This document shows, piece by piece, positions 1-9,039 of a DNA stretch of 64,000 nt; the stretch's first letter is position 1, and the number at the start of each line of letters is the position of its first letter. A program made the position numbers and the translations under genes. This DNA is from Prochlorococcus marinus bv. HNLC2 (lineage in GTDB: Bacteria; Cyanobacteriota; Cyanobacteriia; PCC-6307; Cyanobiaceae): the NCBI GenBank assembly GCA_000218745.1, contig GL947595.1, positions 1,230,399 through 1,294,398 of the forward strand, read 5' to 3'. The notes beneath the pieces are model-generated. The model had not been told where the DNA came from, searched no databases, and worked only from the letters and a program-made list of their open reading frames with translations.

Positions 1-700
1 CATAAGGTAAAACACCTCTCAAATAATCATTAAAAGATAACTTTTGCACAAGAGTCCAACTTCCATATGAATCCTTAATTAAATAAAACTCTTTCCCATA
101 CTCAACATTATTTATTTTTATATTTTCATTCGAAAAAATCCTTGTGATACTATCTAACTTTTGAAAAACATATTCATTGTTTATAAAAGGTACTATTTTC
201 TCTTCAATAGAAATCTTTTTTAATTTAAAGTTCTGATTTACAAGATTTTTTGCTCGAGTAGGTAGCCATATTTCCCAATCATTTGGATATGTGATTTTGG
301 GATCAAGTCCTTTTTCTTTTAAAGGCAAAGACGCTCTTTTCGCGGATTCAAAACTAGCAAATGGATCTGAAACAAGTCTTTCAATTAAAAGTGTTGTTGA
401 AAGAGGAACTCTATCAAATAAAATATCTACTTTCTTTGCTTTATATTCAAGACCATTTGATGAAATTATCTCCAACATACTGCCTTTTTTTGTTTCAAAA
501 CTTAAGAATCTATTTTGTGAAAATATATTTTTCTCTCTACCAAGATATTGTTTAATACCAATTAATAAATAACCTTTATTAATTTCTTCGTTAAGATTTA
601 ATTTCGTTAATTCTTCTGAATAACATTTAACAACATTTGTATTAAAACTGATACAAAATAAAATAAGTAAAATTAAGCGAAATTTTTTTATGATTTTCAT
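1..700 (-). CDS. SpoIID/LytB-domain protein, cut off by the window edge
   Basis: The ATG at 700 opens a minus-strand frame that stays open to base 1, giving 233 residues and no stop. It begins with a basic then hydrophobic segment (residues about 4-20), consistent with a signal peptide or membrane anchor. The last visible residues, 227-233, read LRGVLPY, the start of the LRGV(V/L)P motif of SpoIID/LytB proteins. In endospore formers SpoIID is a peptidoglycan lytic transglycosylase. Cyanobacterial homologues do not sporulate and are presumed to act on the cell wall, which is inference here. The catalytic part lies outside the window. The gene diverges from rpmI with about 100 bases between them. 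Confidence 0.75.
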   Translation of the reverse strand, partial: MKIIKKFRLILLILFCISFNTNVVKCYSEELTKLNLNEEINKGYLLIGIKQYLGREKNIFSQNRFLSFETKKGSMLEIISSNGLEYKAKKVDILFDRVPLSTTLLIERLVSDPFASFESAKRASLPLKEKGLDPKITYPNDWEIWLPTRAKNLVNQNFKLKKISIEEKIVPFINNEYVFQKLDSITRIFSNENIKINNVEYGKEFYLIKDSYGSWTLVQKLSFNDYLRGVLPY

Positions 701-775
701 AATATTTAAATTCTGTAGCAGCTTCTAGGTTTGAATCAAATAAATTTGTTTGCGACAATGCATATTAAGGTTTAG

Positions 776-789
776 ATTAGTAAACTAAT
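776..789. repeat. Short inverted repeat upstream of rpmI
   Basis: ATTAGT and ACTAAT form a perfect 6-base inverted repeat separated by AA, 15 bases before the rpmI start codon, in the 104-base region shared with the divergent SpoIID-like gene. It could be an operator or part of the rpmI leader. In such A+T-rich DNA a repeat of this size is also expected by chance. Confidence 0.25.
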
Positions 790-804
790 AATAAATGATT
801 TTTA

Positions 805-1002
805 ATGTCAAAACTAAAGACACGTAAATCAGCAGCAAAAAGATTTAAAGCTACAGCTACTGGTAAATTCATGAGAAGAAGAGCTTTTCATAATCATTTA
901 CTTGATCATAAAAGTTCTAAACTAAAAAGACACTTGTCTACAAAAGCAGTAGTTGATGAAAGAGATGCCGATAATGTAAGATTAATGATTCCCTACGCAT
1001 AA
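805..1002 (+). CDS. rpmI: 50S ribosomal protein L35
   Basis: A 65-residue, highly basic protein with the L35 pattern: [13 protein letters not shown] at the N-terminus, a [14 protein letters not shown] core and an LSTKAVV stretch before the C-terminus. L35 is a small late-assembling protein of the large ribosomal subunit. Length and content match the family. It is followed after 27 bases by rplT, the usual rpmI-rplT pair. infC, which precedes this pair in many bacteria, is not next to it here. Confidence 0.97.
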
Positions 1003-1029
1003 ACTTAACTTTATATAACCTAAACATCC

Positions 1030-1377
1030 ATGGCCAGAGTAAAAAGAGGAAACGTTGCAAGAAAAAGAAGAAATAAAATCTTAAGTCTTGCAAAAGGATT
1101 CAGAGGAGGAAACAAAAATCTCTTCAGAACAGCTAATCAAAGAGTTATGAAAGCTCTTTGTAATGCTTATAGAGACAGAAGAAGAAGAAAAAGAGATTTC
1201 AGGAAGCTATGGATATCAAGAATCAATGCTTCTGCAAGAATTAATGGTACTAATTACAGTCAATTAATTAATCAATTAAAATCTGCTGATATACGTATAA
1301 ATAGAAAAATGCTAGCTCAACTAGCTTTAAATGAACCTAAATGTTTTGAAAAAATAGTTACATCCTCTAAAAAATAA
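1030..1377 (+). CDS. rplT: 50S ribosomal protein L20
   Basis: A 115-residue basic protein beginning [17 protein letters not shown], followed by [17 protein letters not shown], the typical L20 N-terminal rRNA-binding extension. A globular half with the [10 protein letters not shown] motif follows. L20 is needed for early assembly of the 50S subunit and in several bacteria represses its own operon. No such control element is evident here beyond the small inverted repeat before rpmI. It is co-directional with rpmI, so an operon is likely. Confidence 0.98.
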   Translation: MARVKRGNVARKRRNKILSLAKGFRGGNKNLFRTANQRVMKALCNAYRDRRRRKRDFRKLWISRINASARINGTNYSQLINQLKSADIRINRKMLAQLALNEPKCFEKIVTSSKK

Positions 1378-1417
1378 TTAAAATAATTAGAATATAAGTG
1401 AAGAATGTTCTTGTTTC

Positions 1418-1975
1418 ATGGAGATTTCATCTTTTAAATCATATTTATTAATACTATTTATACTATTAGTTATAATATCAATATTTGTTTTTAGACAATT
1501 TTTAAAAACCAGAAACGAAGAAATTAGTCTTATAAAATATGAACAGAAAGGTATTGATTCACTTACCACGGCAACTGAACTTTATGAATTTGGTTCTATT
1601 CAAATAAAAAAAAGACTCTATCCTCAAGCAACAAAAACATTTTTAAAAGCGATTAAATTGGCAGAAAATGAACCAATAGAAGGTAAAGCAATTATTGAAA
1701 ATGCTCTTGGTTTTACATATGCAGCTCAAAAAGATTTCAAAAAAGCCATTAAATACTATAAGTTTGCAATTACTTCCTTACCTGATTACACAATAGCTTT
1801 GAATAATTTAGGCTCCGCTCAACAAAAATTATTTGATTATGCAGAAGCTTATTCGACCTATAAAAAAGTTTTAGAAATAGATCCAAAAAATAAAACTGCT
1901 TTAAAAAAATCTAAAGAATTAGAGCAAAGAACAAACTACAAACCTTTCACAGAGGCTAAAACCAAAGGATTTTAA
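1418..1975 (+). CDS. Membrane-anchored TPR-repeat protein
   Basis: A 185-residue protein with one hydrophobic segment at about residues 8-25 and then a soluble region with about three tetratricopeptide-like helical pairs (residues about 60-165). Signatures include [18 protein letters not shown] and [19 protein letters not shown] followed by a DPKN turn. TPR domains mediate protein contacts; the partner cannot be told from sequence. It lies 40 bases after rplT, and its stop is one base from the thiG start, so it is probably co-transcribed with thiG. No enzymatic motif is visible. Confidence 0.8.
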   Translation: MEISSFKSYLLILFILLVIISIFVFRQFLKTRNEEISLIKYEQKGIDSLTTATELYEFGSIQIKKRLYPQATKTFLKAIKLAENEPIEGKAIIENALGFTYAAQKDFKKAIKYYKFAITSLPDYTIALNNLGSAQQKLFDYAEAYSTYKKVLEIDPKNKTALKKSKELEQRTNYKPFTEAKTKGF

Positions 1976-1976
1976 T

Positions 1977-2771
1977 ATGACAAACAATGACTCATTGCAA
2001 ATTGGAAATAAAAACTTTAAAAATAGATTAATGCTAGGAACTGGTAAATATAAAACACCAAATTTAATGGTAGACAGTTTACGAAGTTCTAATTGCGAAA
2101 TAGTTACAGTTGCTGTTAGAAGAGTCAAAAGTAATACTGATAAAGAAAATTTAATGCAATTTATAGATTGGAGTAAATATTGGATGTTACCAAATACTGC
2201 AGGTTGTACAAATTCAGATGAAGCCATAAGAATTGCAATGCTTGGTCGAGAATTAGCCAAGTTATCTGGCCAAGAGAATAATAACTTTGTCAAATTAGAG
2301 GTTATACCTGACAAAAAATATTTATTACCAGATCCAATTGAAACACTAAAAGCAGCAGAGTTTCTTATTAAGAAAAAATTTACTGTACTGCCTTACGTTA
2401 ATGCAGATCCATTACTTTCAAAAAGATTGGAAGAAGCGGGTTGTGCTACTGTCATGCCATTAGGTTCACCGATAGGTTCAGGACAGGGCATATTAAATGC
2501 GTCCAACATATCAATTATTATCGAAAACTCAAAAATACCAGTGATTATCGATGCAGGCATTGGAGTACCTAGTGAGGCTGCACAAGCAATGGAGTTAGGA
2601 GCTGATGGACTTCTTATAAATAGCGCCATTGCGTTGGCTCGCGATCCTGTAAAAATGGCTCAGAGTATGAATTACGGAGTTTTAGCTGGAAGATATGCTT
2701 ACTTAGCTGGCAGGATTCAAAAAAATTCTCATGCAAATCCAAGCTCCCCAGAAAAAAATATTTCAATATAA
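1977..2771 (+). CDS. thiG: Thiazole synthase
   Basis: A 264-residue TIM-barrel protein of the ThiG family. ThiG builds the thiazole phosphate moiety of thiamine from 1-deoxyxylulose 5-phosphate, dehydroglycine and ThiS-thiocarboxylate. Visible motifs are the N-terminal RLMLGTGKY, the Lys in VKLEVIPD (K106, equivalent to the Schiff-base lysine), the [10 protein letters not shown] phosphate-binding loop and the [23 protein letters not shown] stretch that is characteristic of the family. The start lies one base after the TPR gene stop. No thiamine riboswitch fits in the available space, and thiS is not adjacent. Confidence 0.96.
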   Translation: MTNNDSLQIGNKNFKNRLMLGTGKYKTPNLMVDSLRSSNCEIVTVAVRRVKSNTDKENLMQFIDWSKYWMLPNTAGCTNSDEAIRIAMLGRELAKLSGQENNNFVKLEVIPDKKYLLPDPIETLKAAEFLIKKKFTVLPYVNADPLLSKRLEEAGCATVMPLGSPIGSGQGILNASNISIIIENSKIPVIIDAGIGVPSEAAQAMELGADGLLINSAIALARDPVKMAQSMNYGVLAGRYAYLAGRIQKNSHANPSSPEKNISI

Positions 2772-2842
2772 ATTATTGAAGAAAGTTGTTTATTGATAAA
2801 TAATTAATTTTTTATTAGAAAATGCTAAAAATTTATGATTAA

Positions 2843-2866
2843 GAAAAAAGATTTGAAACTTTTTTC
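2843..2866 (+). terminator. A+T-only hairpin after thiG
   Basis: GAAAAAAG and CTTTTTTC form a perfect 8-base inverted repeat around an 8-base loop, with T residues in the 3' arm, about 70 bases after the thiG stop. It could act as a weak intrinsic terminator for the rpmI-thiG transcript. The single G-C pair at each end of the stem makes it weak. The rest of the 172-base gap before sqdB holds A+T-rich sequence without a recognisable gene. Confidence 0.35.
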
Positions 2867-2933
2867 AATAATTATGCACAGATTGAGAGCTTACTGTAGT
2901 AGTTTATTAATTAATAAATAGATAAGTTAACCT

Positions 2934-2937
2934 GGAG
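2934..2937 (+). promoter_or_regulatory. Shine-Dalgarno site for sqdB
   Basis: GGAG lies six bases before the GTG at 2944 and supports that codon as the sqdB start. The next residues (KVIVLGGDGFCGW) are the family N-terminus. Confidence 0.6.
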
Positions 2938-2943
2938 ATTTGA

Positions 2944-4137
2944 GTGAAAGTTATTGTTCTTGGTGGAGATGGTTTTTGCGGTTGGCCTTGCGCGGTTAAC
3001 TTAGCTGAACAAAATCACGAAGTTATTATCGTCGACAATTTAAGTCGCAGAAAAATTGATATTGATCTAGAAGTTGAATCTCTTACTCCAATTTCCTCAA
3101 TAAATGAAAGACTTAATGCATGGGCAGAAATTGGTGGTAAGCCAATGAAATTCATTAACATAGACATTTCAAAACAATATCAAAAACTTCTAAACTTATT
3201 GATTAATGAAAAACCTGACTCAATTATTCATTTTGCAGAACAAAGAGCAGCTCCATACTCCATGAAATCAAGTTTTACCAAAAGATATACAGTTGATAAC
3301 AACGTAAATGGAACTCATAATCTTTTAGCTGCAATTGTTGAAAGTAACTTAGATATACATATTGTTCATCTTGGTACTATGGGTGTCTATGGTTACGGTT
3401 CTCATAGAGGAGCTACGATTCCTGAAGGTTATTTAAAAGTTGAAGTACCTCAACCAGATGGAAGCAGATTTGAAGAAGAAATACTGCATCCTGCTAGTCC
3501 AGGAAGTGTATACCATATGACTAAAACCTTAGATCAATTACTATTCCTGTATTACAACAAAAATGATCTTATAAGAATCACAGATTTGCACCAAGGAATA
3601 GTTTGGGGAACAAATACTGATGCCACACTAAAGGATCCTAGATTAACCAATAGATTTGATTATGATGGCGATTATGGAACAGTCCTAAATAGATTTTTAA
3701 TGCAAGCTGCAATAGGCTATCCTCTCAGTGTTCATGGAACAGGTGGACAAACAAGAGCATTCATTCATATTAAGGATTCAGTAAAGTGTGTGCAATTAGC
3801 CTTGGAAAATCCTCCTAAACCTGGCGAAAGAGTTAAGATTTTTAATCAGATGACAGAAAGTCATCAAGTTGGAGAGTTGGCCAAAAAAGTTGCAGCTCTT
3901 ACTGGTGCAAAGATTAATTACTTACCAAACCCCAGAAACGAAGCAGTAGAAAATGATCTCATAGTCGATAATAGATGTTTTATAGAGCTAGGGTTAAATC
4001 CAACTACATTAGATAACGGACTACTTGTAGAAGTATTAGAAGTAGCTAAGAAGTACTCTAATAGATGTGACAAAAAAAGGATTCCATGTATTTCAGCATG
4101 GACTAAGACGCAACAAGAAGCTATACAATCAAAATAA
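2944..4137 (+). CDS. sqdB: UDP-sulfoquinovose synthase
   Basis: A 397-residue short-chain dehydrogenase/reductase-type epimerase that makes UDP-sulfoquinovose from UDP-glucose and sulfite, the head-group donor for sulfolipid in photosynthetic membranes. The NAD-binding Rossmann motif GGDGFCGW is at residues about 6-13, and FAEQRAAPYSM and YHMTK carry the Tyr/Lys pair. Long stretches such as LHQGIVWGT and the C-terminal NP(R)NEAVENDL match the SqdB/SQD1 family. It starts with GTG supported by a Shine-Dalgarno site. sqdX follows after 25 bases, the usual pathway pair. Sulfolipid spares phosphate, which suits an oligotrophic cyanobacterium. Confidence 0.97.
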   Translation: MKVIVLGGDGFCGWPCAVNLAEQNHEVIIVDNLSRRKIDIDLEVESLTPISSINERLNAWAEIGGKPMKFINIDISKQYQKLLNLLINEKPDSIIHFAEQRAAPYSMKSSFTKRYTVDNNVNGTHNLLAAIVESNLDIHIVHLGTMGVYGYGSHRGATIPEGYLKVEVPQPDGSRFEEEILHPASPGSVYHMTKTLDQLLFLYYNKNDLIRITDLHQGIVWGTNTDATLKDPRLTNRFDYDGDYGTVLNRFLMQAAIGYPLSVHGTGGQTRAFIHIKDSVKCVQLALENPPKPGERVKIFNQMTESHQVGELAKKVAALTGAKINYLPNPRNEAVENDLIVDNRCFIELGLNPTTLDNGLLVEVLEVAKKYSNRCDKKRIPCISAWTKTQQEAIQSK

Positions 4138-4162
4138 AGAATTTGAATGATTTCCTAAAAAC

Positions 4163-5305
4163 GTGAAAATTGCATTCTTTACCGAAACTTTTCTACCAAA
4201 AGTTGATGGAATAGTAACAAGATTAACAAAGACAATTGACAACCTTGTACAAAATGGTGACGAAGTTGTGGTGTTTTGCCCTGAGGGTTGTCCAACAGAA
4301 TATAAAGGAGCGAAGATAATCGGCGTAGCAGCTATGCCTTTGCCTTTATATCCTGAATTAAAATTAGGATTACCAGGTCCTGCTGTATCTGATGCCTTAG
4401 AGAACTTTAAACCTGATTTAATACATGTCGTTAATCCTGCAGTATTAGGTCTAGGAGGTATTTGGCTTGCTAAATCAAATAATATACCCCTAATCGCAAG
4501 CTACCATACACACCTTCCAAAATATCTTGAACATTATGGCATGGGAATGTTAGAACCCCTTTTATGGGAATTATTAAAAGCAGCGCATAATCAAGCATTA
4601 CTTAATCTATGCACCTCAACAGCGATGGTTGAAGAGCTCGAAAGTAAAGGTATTAAAAGAACAGCTCTCTGGCAAAGAGGTGTAGATACTGAAACATTCA
4701 AGCCTGAATTTAGAAATCAAAAAATGAGGAATAAATTACTTGGAAAATATCCTGACAAGAATTCTTTATTGATTTACGTTGGGAGATTATCGGCTGAGAA
4801 GCAAATAGAAAGAATTAAACCTGTTCTTGAAGAAATACCAGATGCATGTTTAGCACTTGTGGGTGATGGACCATATAGAAACCAACTAGAAAAAATTTTT
4901 GAAAATACACAAACAAATTTCATAGGCTACTTATCTGGAGAAGAATTAGCTAGCGCATATGCTTCGGGAGATATATTTTTATTCCCTTCTAGTACTGAAA
5001 CTCTTGGCCTAGTTTTACTAGAAGCAATGGCAGCAGGATGTCCTGTTATTGGAGCAAACAAAGGAGGTATCCCAGATATTATTAATGATGGAGTTAATGG
5101 ATGTTTGTACGATCCAGATGGAGTTGATCAAGGCAAATCAAGTCTGATTGAAGCTACAAAAAAGATCCTTAATAACAATACTAAAAAAGAAAATATGAGA
5201 ATTGAGGCTAGGAAAGAGTCAGAAAAGTGGAACTGGAGTCAAGCTACATTACAGTTAAAAAAATATTACGAAGAAACTCTTAAACAAGTTCAAAATTCTT
5301 ATTAA
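4163..5305 (+). CDS. sqdX: Sulfoquinovosyl-diacylglycerol synthase (glycosyltransferase)
   Basis: A 380-residue GT-B fold glycosyltransferase of the GT4 type. It transfers sulfoquinovose from its UDP donor to diacylglycerol, the last step of sulfolipid synthesis. The N-terminal domain has FTETFLPKVDGI and SYHTHLPKYLEHYG. The C-terminal donor site has YVGRLSAEKQIE and the EX7E region FPSSTETLGLVLLEAMAAGCPV (about residues 275-295). It uses a GTG start at 4163, with no clear Shine-Dalgarno site. Adjacency to sqdB supports the assignment over other GT4 enzymes. The stop overlaps the converging small gene at a TTAA. Confidence 0.95.
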   Translation: MKIAFFTETFLPKVDGIVTRLTKTIDNLVQNGDEVVVFCPEGCPTEYKGAKIIGVAAMPLPLYPELKLGLPGPAVSDALENFKPDLIHVVNPAVLGLGGIWLAKSNNIPLIASYHTHLPKYLEHYGMGMLEPLLWELLKAAHNQALLNLCTSTAMVEELESKGIKRTALWQRGVDTETFKPEFRNQKMRNKLLGKYPDKNSLLIYVGRLSAEKQIERIKPVLEEIPDACLALVGDGPYRNQLEKIFENTQTNFIGYLSGEELASAYASGDIFLFPSSTETLGLVLLEAMAAGCPVIGANKGGIPDIINDGVNGCLYDPDGVDQGKSSLIEATKKILNNNTKKENMRIEARKESEKWNWSQATLQLKKYYEETLKQVQNSY

Positions 5306-5553
5306 GCTACGTTTGGAGGAGGCGTTGGGCTATTTATAGAAGTTATGGGTAATACCAAAGTAGCTATATTCTGGTTCTTTTCAGGTCTTTTCCTTCTAGG
5401 AGCTCTAATCCCAAATGGAACTCTTATTACATTTGTACCAACGACTGAAAAAACTTCGTTTGTATTATTAAGCTTCTCAACAAAATCTGGTAATTTTATA
5501 AAATCACTAGAAAAATCTTTATTTTTTTCATCTTTTGATGAATCTTTTCTCAT
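5302..5553 (-). CDS. Small hypothetical protein
   Basis: An 83-residue frame with a charged N-terminal half (MRKDSSKDEKNKDFSSDF) and a middle segment GTNVIRVPFGIRAPRRKRPEK, ending in a proline-rich tail. I do not recognise the family. It is preferred over the overlapping plus-strand frame at 5345-5608 because its composition is hydrophilic and protein-like, and because its TAA pairs with the sqdX TAA at a shared TTAA, as other converging genes here do. It could be a picocyanobacterium-specific protein. It lies downstream of gcvP on the same strand, beyond a terminator-like hairpin. Confidence 0.55.
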   Translation of the reverse strand: MRKDSSKDEKNKDFSSDFIKLPDFVEKLNNTNEVFSVVGTNVIRVPFGIRAPRRKRPEKNQNIATLVLPITSINSPTPPPNVA

Positions 5554-5619
5554 AGCTTCAAATACCCCAAAAAATTTGATGCTTGAATATAGTAATAAAA
5601 AAAACTAAAAAAAATCTTT

Positions 5620-5647
5620 AAGAAAAAATTAATTTTTTATTTTTCTT
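5620..5647 (-). terminator. Probable intrinsic terminator after gcvP
   Basis: AAGAAAAA and TTTTTCTT form an 8-base inverted repeat around a 12-base loop. Read on the minus strand, the hairpin begins 35 bases after the gcvP stop and is followed by a T-rich run. Position and shape suit termination of the gcvP operon, but the stem is nearly all A-T. Confidence 0.45.
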
Positions 5648-5681
5648 GAATTTAACGAATGAATAAACAAAATGCCACCCC

Positions 5682-8591
5682 TTAAGCGCATTTTTTTTCT
5701 TCAATTAAATTTTCATCATTTTCAAAACTGCAAGAGCAAACAAGATTCCTATCGCCATAAGCATTATTTATCCTTGAAACAGGAGACCAATACTTATTAT
5801 AAAAGTTAATTTTATAAGGATAAGCGGCTCTCTCTTTGGAATAAGGTCTATCCCAATTTTCAATAATTAATTCTTTTAAAGTATGAGGAGCATTAATGAT
5901 TGGGTTATCGTTCCTTGGTAATAAATTATTTTTTATCTCCAGTATTTCTTCTCCAATGCTTAGCATAGCGTCACAAAATCTATCAATTTCTTTTAAAGAC
6001 TCACTCTCCGTAGGTTCAATCATCATCGTTTCAGCTACTGGCCAACTAATTGTTGGAGCATGAAAACAATAGTCTATAAGCCTTTTTGCAATATCATTAA
6101 CACCTAAACCTGAACTTTGTTTTAAATCCCTAAAATCCAAAATACACTCATGCGCAACAAAATTATTTTTTCCTTTATATAAAATTTTAAATTTTTCTTT
6201 TAATGAAAAAGCAATATAATTTGCCGATAATATTGCATGAGAACTTGATCTTCGCAGCCCTTGATAACCAATCATTCTTATATACATCCAACTTATTGGG
6301 AGAATACTAGCGCTACCATATTCAGATGAAGATACTGAATAAGATAAATGATCACCACTACTAAATTTGTTCAAGTTATGTTTTGGTAAATAAGGCTTTA
6401 AAACCTTTGAGACAGCTATTGGACCAACACCTGGACCTCCTCCTCCATGAGGAATGCAAAATGTTTTATGTAAATTCAAATGGCAAACATCAACTCCATA
6501 ATTACCAGGTTTGCATAATCCAACTTGAGCATTTAAATTTGCACCATCAAGATATACAAAAGCACCCGTACCATGAACTAAATCACAAATATCTCTTATT
6601 CTTTCCTCAAAAACACCATGAGTTGAAGGATAAGTAATCATTAAAGCCCCAATCTTGGAACCAAAAGTTTTGATCTTTAAGGATAAATTATCAATATCTA
6701 TATTACCTTCACCATCACATTCTATTGAAACCACTTTAAATCCAGCCATGACAGCACTAGCAGGATTTGTACCATGAGCACTTTTAGGTATTAAACATAT
6801 ATCTCTATCTAAATCATTTTTATCATAAAAATAAGATCTTATAGATAAAAGACCCGCTAATTCTCCTTGTGAACCAGCATTTGGTTGAAAAGAAACCGCT
6901 TCTAAACCAACAATCTCACTAATCCACTCCTCAAGGTCAGATATTACACTTAAAAAACCTCTCGTTTGAGATTTAGGAGAAAAAGGATGAACTGCAGAAA
7001 ATTTACTCCAAGAAATAGGACTTAATTCAGCAGCCGCATTTAATTTCATAGTACAACTGCCCAGAGGAATCATACCATCGACAAGTGAAAAATCTTTTTC
7101 TGCCAGTTGATATATATAGCGCATCAATTCACTTTCACTTTTATTGAGTTGAAATACATTTTGCTGCAAAAAATTATCCTTTCTGAGTGGGATACCATCA
7201 AGATGAAAATGCCTATCTAATTTATCCACAATTTCAATTTTTTTATTTATTGCGGTTGAAATAAAACTCAAAATCTTAAAAATTTCATTATCATCAGTTA
7301 TTTCATCTAAAGAGATACCAAAACCCTTAGCATCATTTATATCCACCCCTAAAGGTAGAATCCTTAAATTAAATCCTTCTTTTAAAGCTGCTTTATGAAT
7401 ATCTACTGCTTTTTCAGAATAAACATCAAAACTATCAAACCTTATACCTTGATCAATTTGAAAACCAAATTCGTGTAATTGTCTCTCTAAATATCTTCTA
7501 TAAATTACAATTCTTTCAGCGATTTTCCTTAATCCTGAGAAACCATGATAAATAGCATAGAAAGAAGAAGTAACCGCTAATAAAGATTGTGCCGTACATA
7601 TATTACTTGTAGCTTTTTCTCTTCTAATATGCTGTTCTCGAGTTTGCAAAGCTAATCTTAAAGATTTTTCACCACCTCTAGAAACTGTTTCACCAACTAT
7701 CCGTCCAGGGATCAATCTCTTGAATTTATCCATGCATGCAAAAAAAGCAGCATGTGGCCCACCAAAACCAATAGGGACTCCAAATCTTTGCATTGAACCA
7801 ATAGCGATATCTACTCCAAAATGAGCAATAGGTTTAATTAAAATCTGTGCCAAAGGATCAATAGCAGCACAGACACAAATATCTAATTTATGTGCTTTAG
7901 AAACTAGAAAGGAGGGATCAAATAACTCACCATTTTGTCCTGGCAGTTGAATTAAGATTCCAAAAACAGATGGATCAATATCACAATTATTACCATCAAA
8001 TCTTCTTAAAACTATTCCACTTGGATTAGCGCGTGTCACTAAAACATTATAAGAATGATTAAAAACTGATTCATGAACCAAAAAGACATTTGCGCCCTTA
8101 TTTTTCCTTGCTGCATAAGCTACTGCCATAGCCTCTGCAGCGGCTGTCCCTTCATCTAACAAAGATGCATTTGATATGGGAAATCCTGTTAGTTCACAAA
8201 TTAAAGTTTGAAAATTAAATAGTGCCTCGAGTCTCCCTTGAGATATTTCTGCTTGATATGGAGTATATGCTGTATACCAACGGGGATTTTCAAAGACGTG
8301 TCTTTTTATAACTTCTGGCATATGAGTCCCATAATAACCTAATCCAATTAAAGACCTCATCGAAATATTTAGATTTGATTTTTCTTCTAATTCACCTAAC
8401 GCTTTAAGTTCAGTAGTTCCTAAAGGCAATTTATGACTATTTTCTTGAGATTTAATTTCTTGAGGAATTACTTGACCAAGGAATTCATCCAAATCCCTAA
8501 AACCAAGCTTAGATAGCATTCGATTTTCATCGTCTTTGTTCAGCCCTAAATGTCTATCTTCAAACAAATCAGAATACTGATCTAATTTCAT
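5682..8591 (-). CDS. gcvP: Glycine dehydrogenase (decarboxylating), P protein
   Basis: A 969-residue single-chain P protein of the glycine cleavage system. It decarboxylates glycine with PLP and passes the aminomethyl group to the lipoyl arm of GcvH, a key photorespiratory step. The N-terminal half shows YTPYQAEISQGRLEALFNFQ. The C-terminal half has GSCTMKLN and the PLP lysine in NLHKTF, followed by a GGGGPG glycine loop (about residue 715 onward). Length matches the fused P1-P2 form. gcvH lies 52 bases upstream on the same strand, so the two are probably one operon, while gcvT is about 18 kb away. Confidence 0.98.
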   Translation of the reverse strand: MKLDQYSDLFEDRHLGLNKDDENRMLSKLGFRDLDEFLGQVIPQEIKSQENSHKLPLGTTELKALGELEEKSNLNISMRSLIGLGYYGTHMPEVIKRHVFENPRWYTAYTPYQAEISQGRLEALFNFQTLICELTGFPISNASLLDEGTAAAEAMAVAYAARKNKGANVFLVHESVFNHSYNVLVTRANPSGIVLRRFDGNNCDIDPSVFGILIQLPGQNGELFDPSFLVSKAHKLDICVCAAIDPLAQILIKPIAHFGVDIAIGSMQRFGVPIGFGGPHAAFFACMDKFKRLIPGRIVGETVSRGGEKSLRLALQTREQHIRREKATSNICTAQSLLAVTSSFYAIYHGFSGLRKIAERIVIYRRYLERQLHEFGFQIDQGIRFDSFDVYSEKAVDIHKAALKEGFNLRILPLGVDINDAKGFGISLDEITDDNEIFKILSFISTAINKKIEIVDKLDRHFHLDGIPLRKDNFLQQNVFQLNKSESELMRYIYQLAEKDFSLVDGMIPLGSCTMKLNAAAELSPISWSKFSAVHPFSPKSQTRGFLSVISDLEEWISEIVGLEAVSFQPNAGSQGELAGLLSIRSYFYDKNDLDRDICLIPKSAHGTNPASAVMAGFKVVSIECDGEGNIDIDNLSLKIKTFGSKIGALMITYPSTHGVFEERIRDICDLVHGTGAFVYLDGANLNAQVGLCKPGNYGVDVCHLNLHKTFCIPHGGGGPGVGPIAVSKVLKPYLPKHNLNKFSSGDHLSYSVSSSEYGSASILPISWMYIRMIGYQGLRRSSSHAILSANYIAFSLKEKFKILYKGKNNFVAHECILDFRDLKQSSGLGVNDIAKRLIDYCFHAPTISWPVAETMMIEPTESESLKEIDRFCDAMLSIGEEILEIKNNLLPRNDNPIINAPHTLKELIIENWDRPYSKERAAYPYKINFYNKYWSPVSRINNAYGDRNLVCSCSFENDENLIEEKKCA

Positions 8592-8643
8592 TTTTAATAT
8601 TTTTATTTAAAATAGCCGATATTCAGAAATTTGCTTTAAGTTG

Positions 8644-9033
8644 TTATTTTGGTGCAACTTTTGACTTATATTCTTCAGAACTCATTAAATTATCATAATT
8701 ATAATTGGGTTCTGGTTTAACTAAAATAAGCCAACCATCATTAATAGGGTCATTTTGGAGGATTTCAGGGTTATCAATCACTTCTTGATTCTTTTCAATA
8801 ATTTCTCCTTGAAAAGGAAGATAAACTTCCTCTACTGCTTTAACAGATTCAATTGTTCCAAAAGTATCGCCCTTCAATATCACTTCCCCTTTTTCAGCTA
8901 ATTCTACAAAGACTATATCTCCTAACTGATCAATAGCAAATTCACTAACTCCCATTCTTATTAGACCATTTTCTTCTTTAATATATTCATGCGTATCAGC
9001 ATATTTTAAATTTTCTGGAAAAGAATAAGTCAT
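8644..9033 (-). CDS. gcvH: Glycine cleavage system H protein
   Basis: A 129-residue lipoyl carrier protein that shuttles the aminomethyl group between P, T and L proteins. The lipoylation site ESVKA is at residues 62-66, with K65 as the modified lysine, inside the conserved GTIESVKAVEEVYLP stretch. The N-terminal YADTHEYIKEENGLIRMGVS is also typical. It starts six bases after the stop of the upstream PLP-enzyme gene and precedes gcvP by 52 bases, so co-transcription is likely. Confidence 0.98.
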   Translation of the reverse strand: MTYSFPENLKYADTHEYIKEENGLIRMGVSEFAIDQLGDIVFVELAEKGEVILKGDTFGTIESVKAVEEVYLPFQGEIIEKNQEVIDNPEILQNDPINDGWLILVKPEPNYNYDNLMSSEEYKSKVAPK

Positions 9034-9039
9034 AATTAT

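Noticed and set aside
5345-5608. Plus-strand open frame opposite the small gene after sqdX
   Set aside because: It reads as a Phe/Ser/Leu-rich product typical of antisense A+T-rich DNA; the minus-strand frame is more protein-like.
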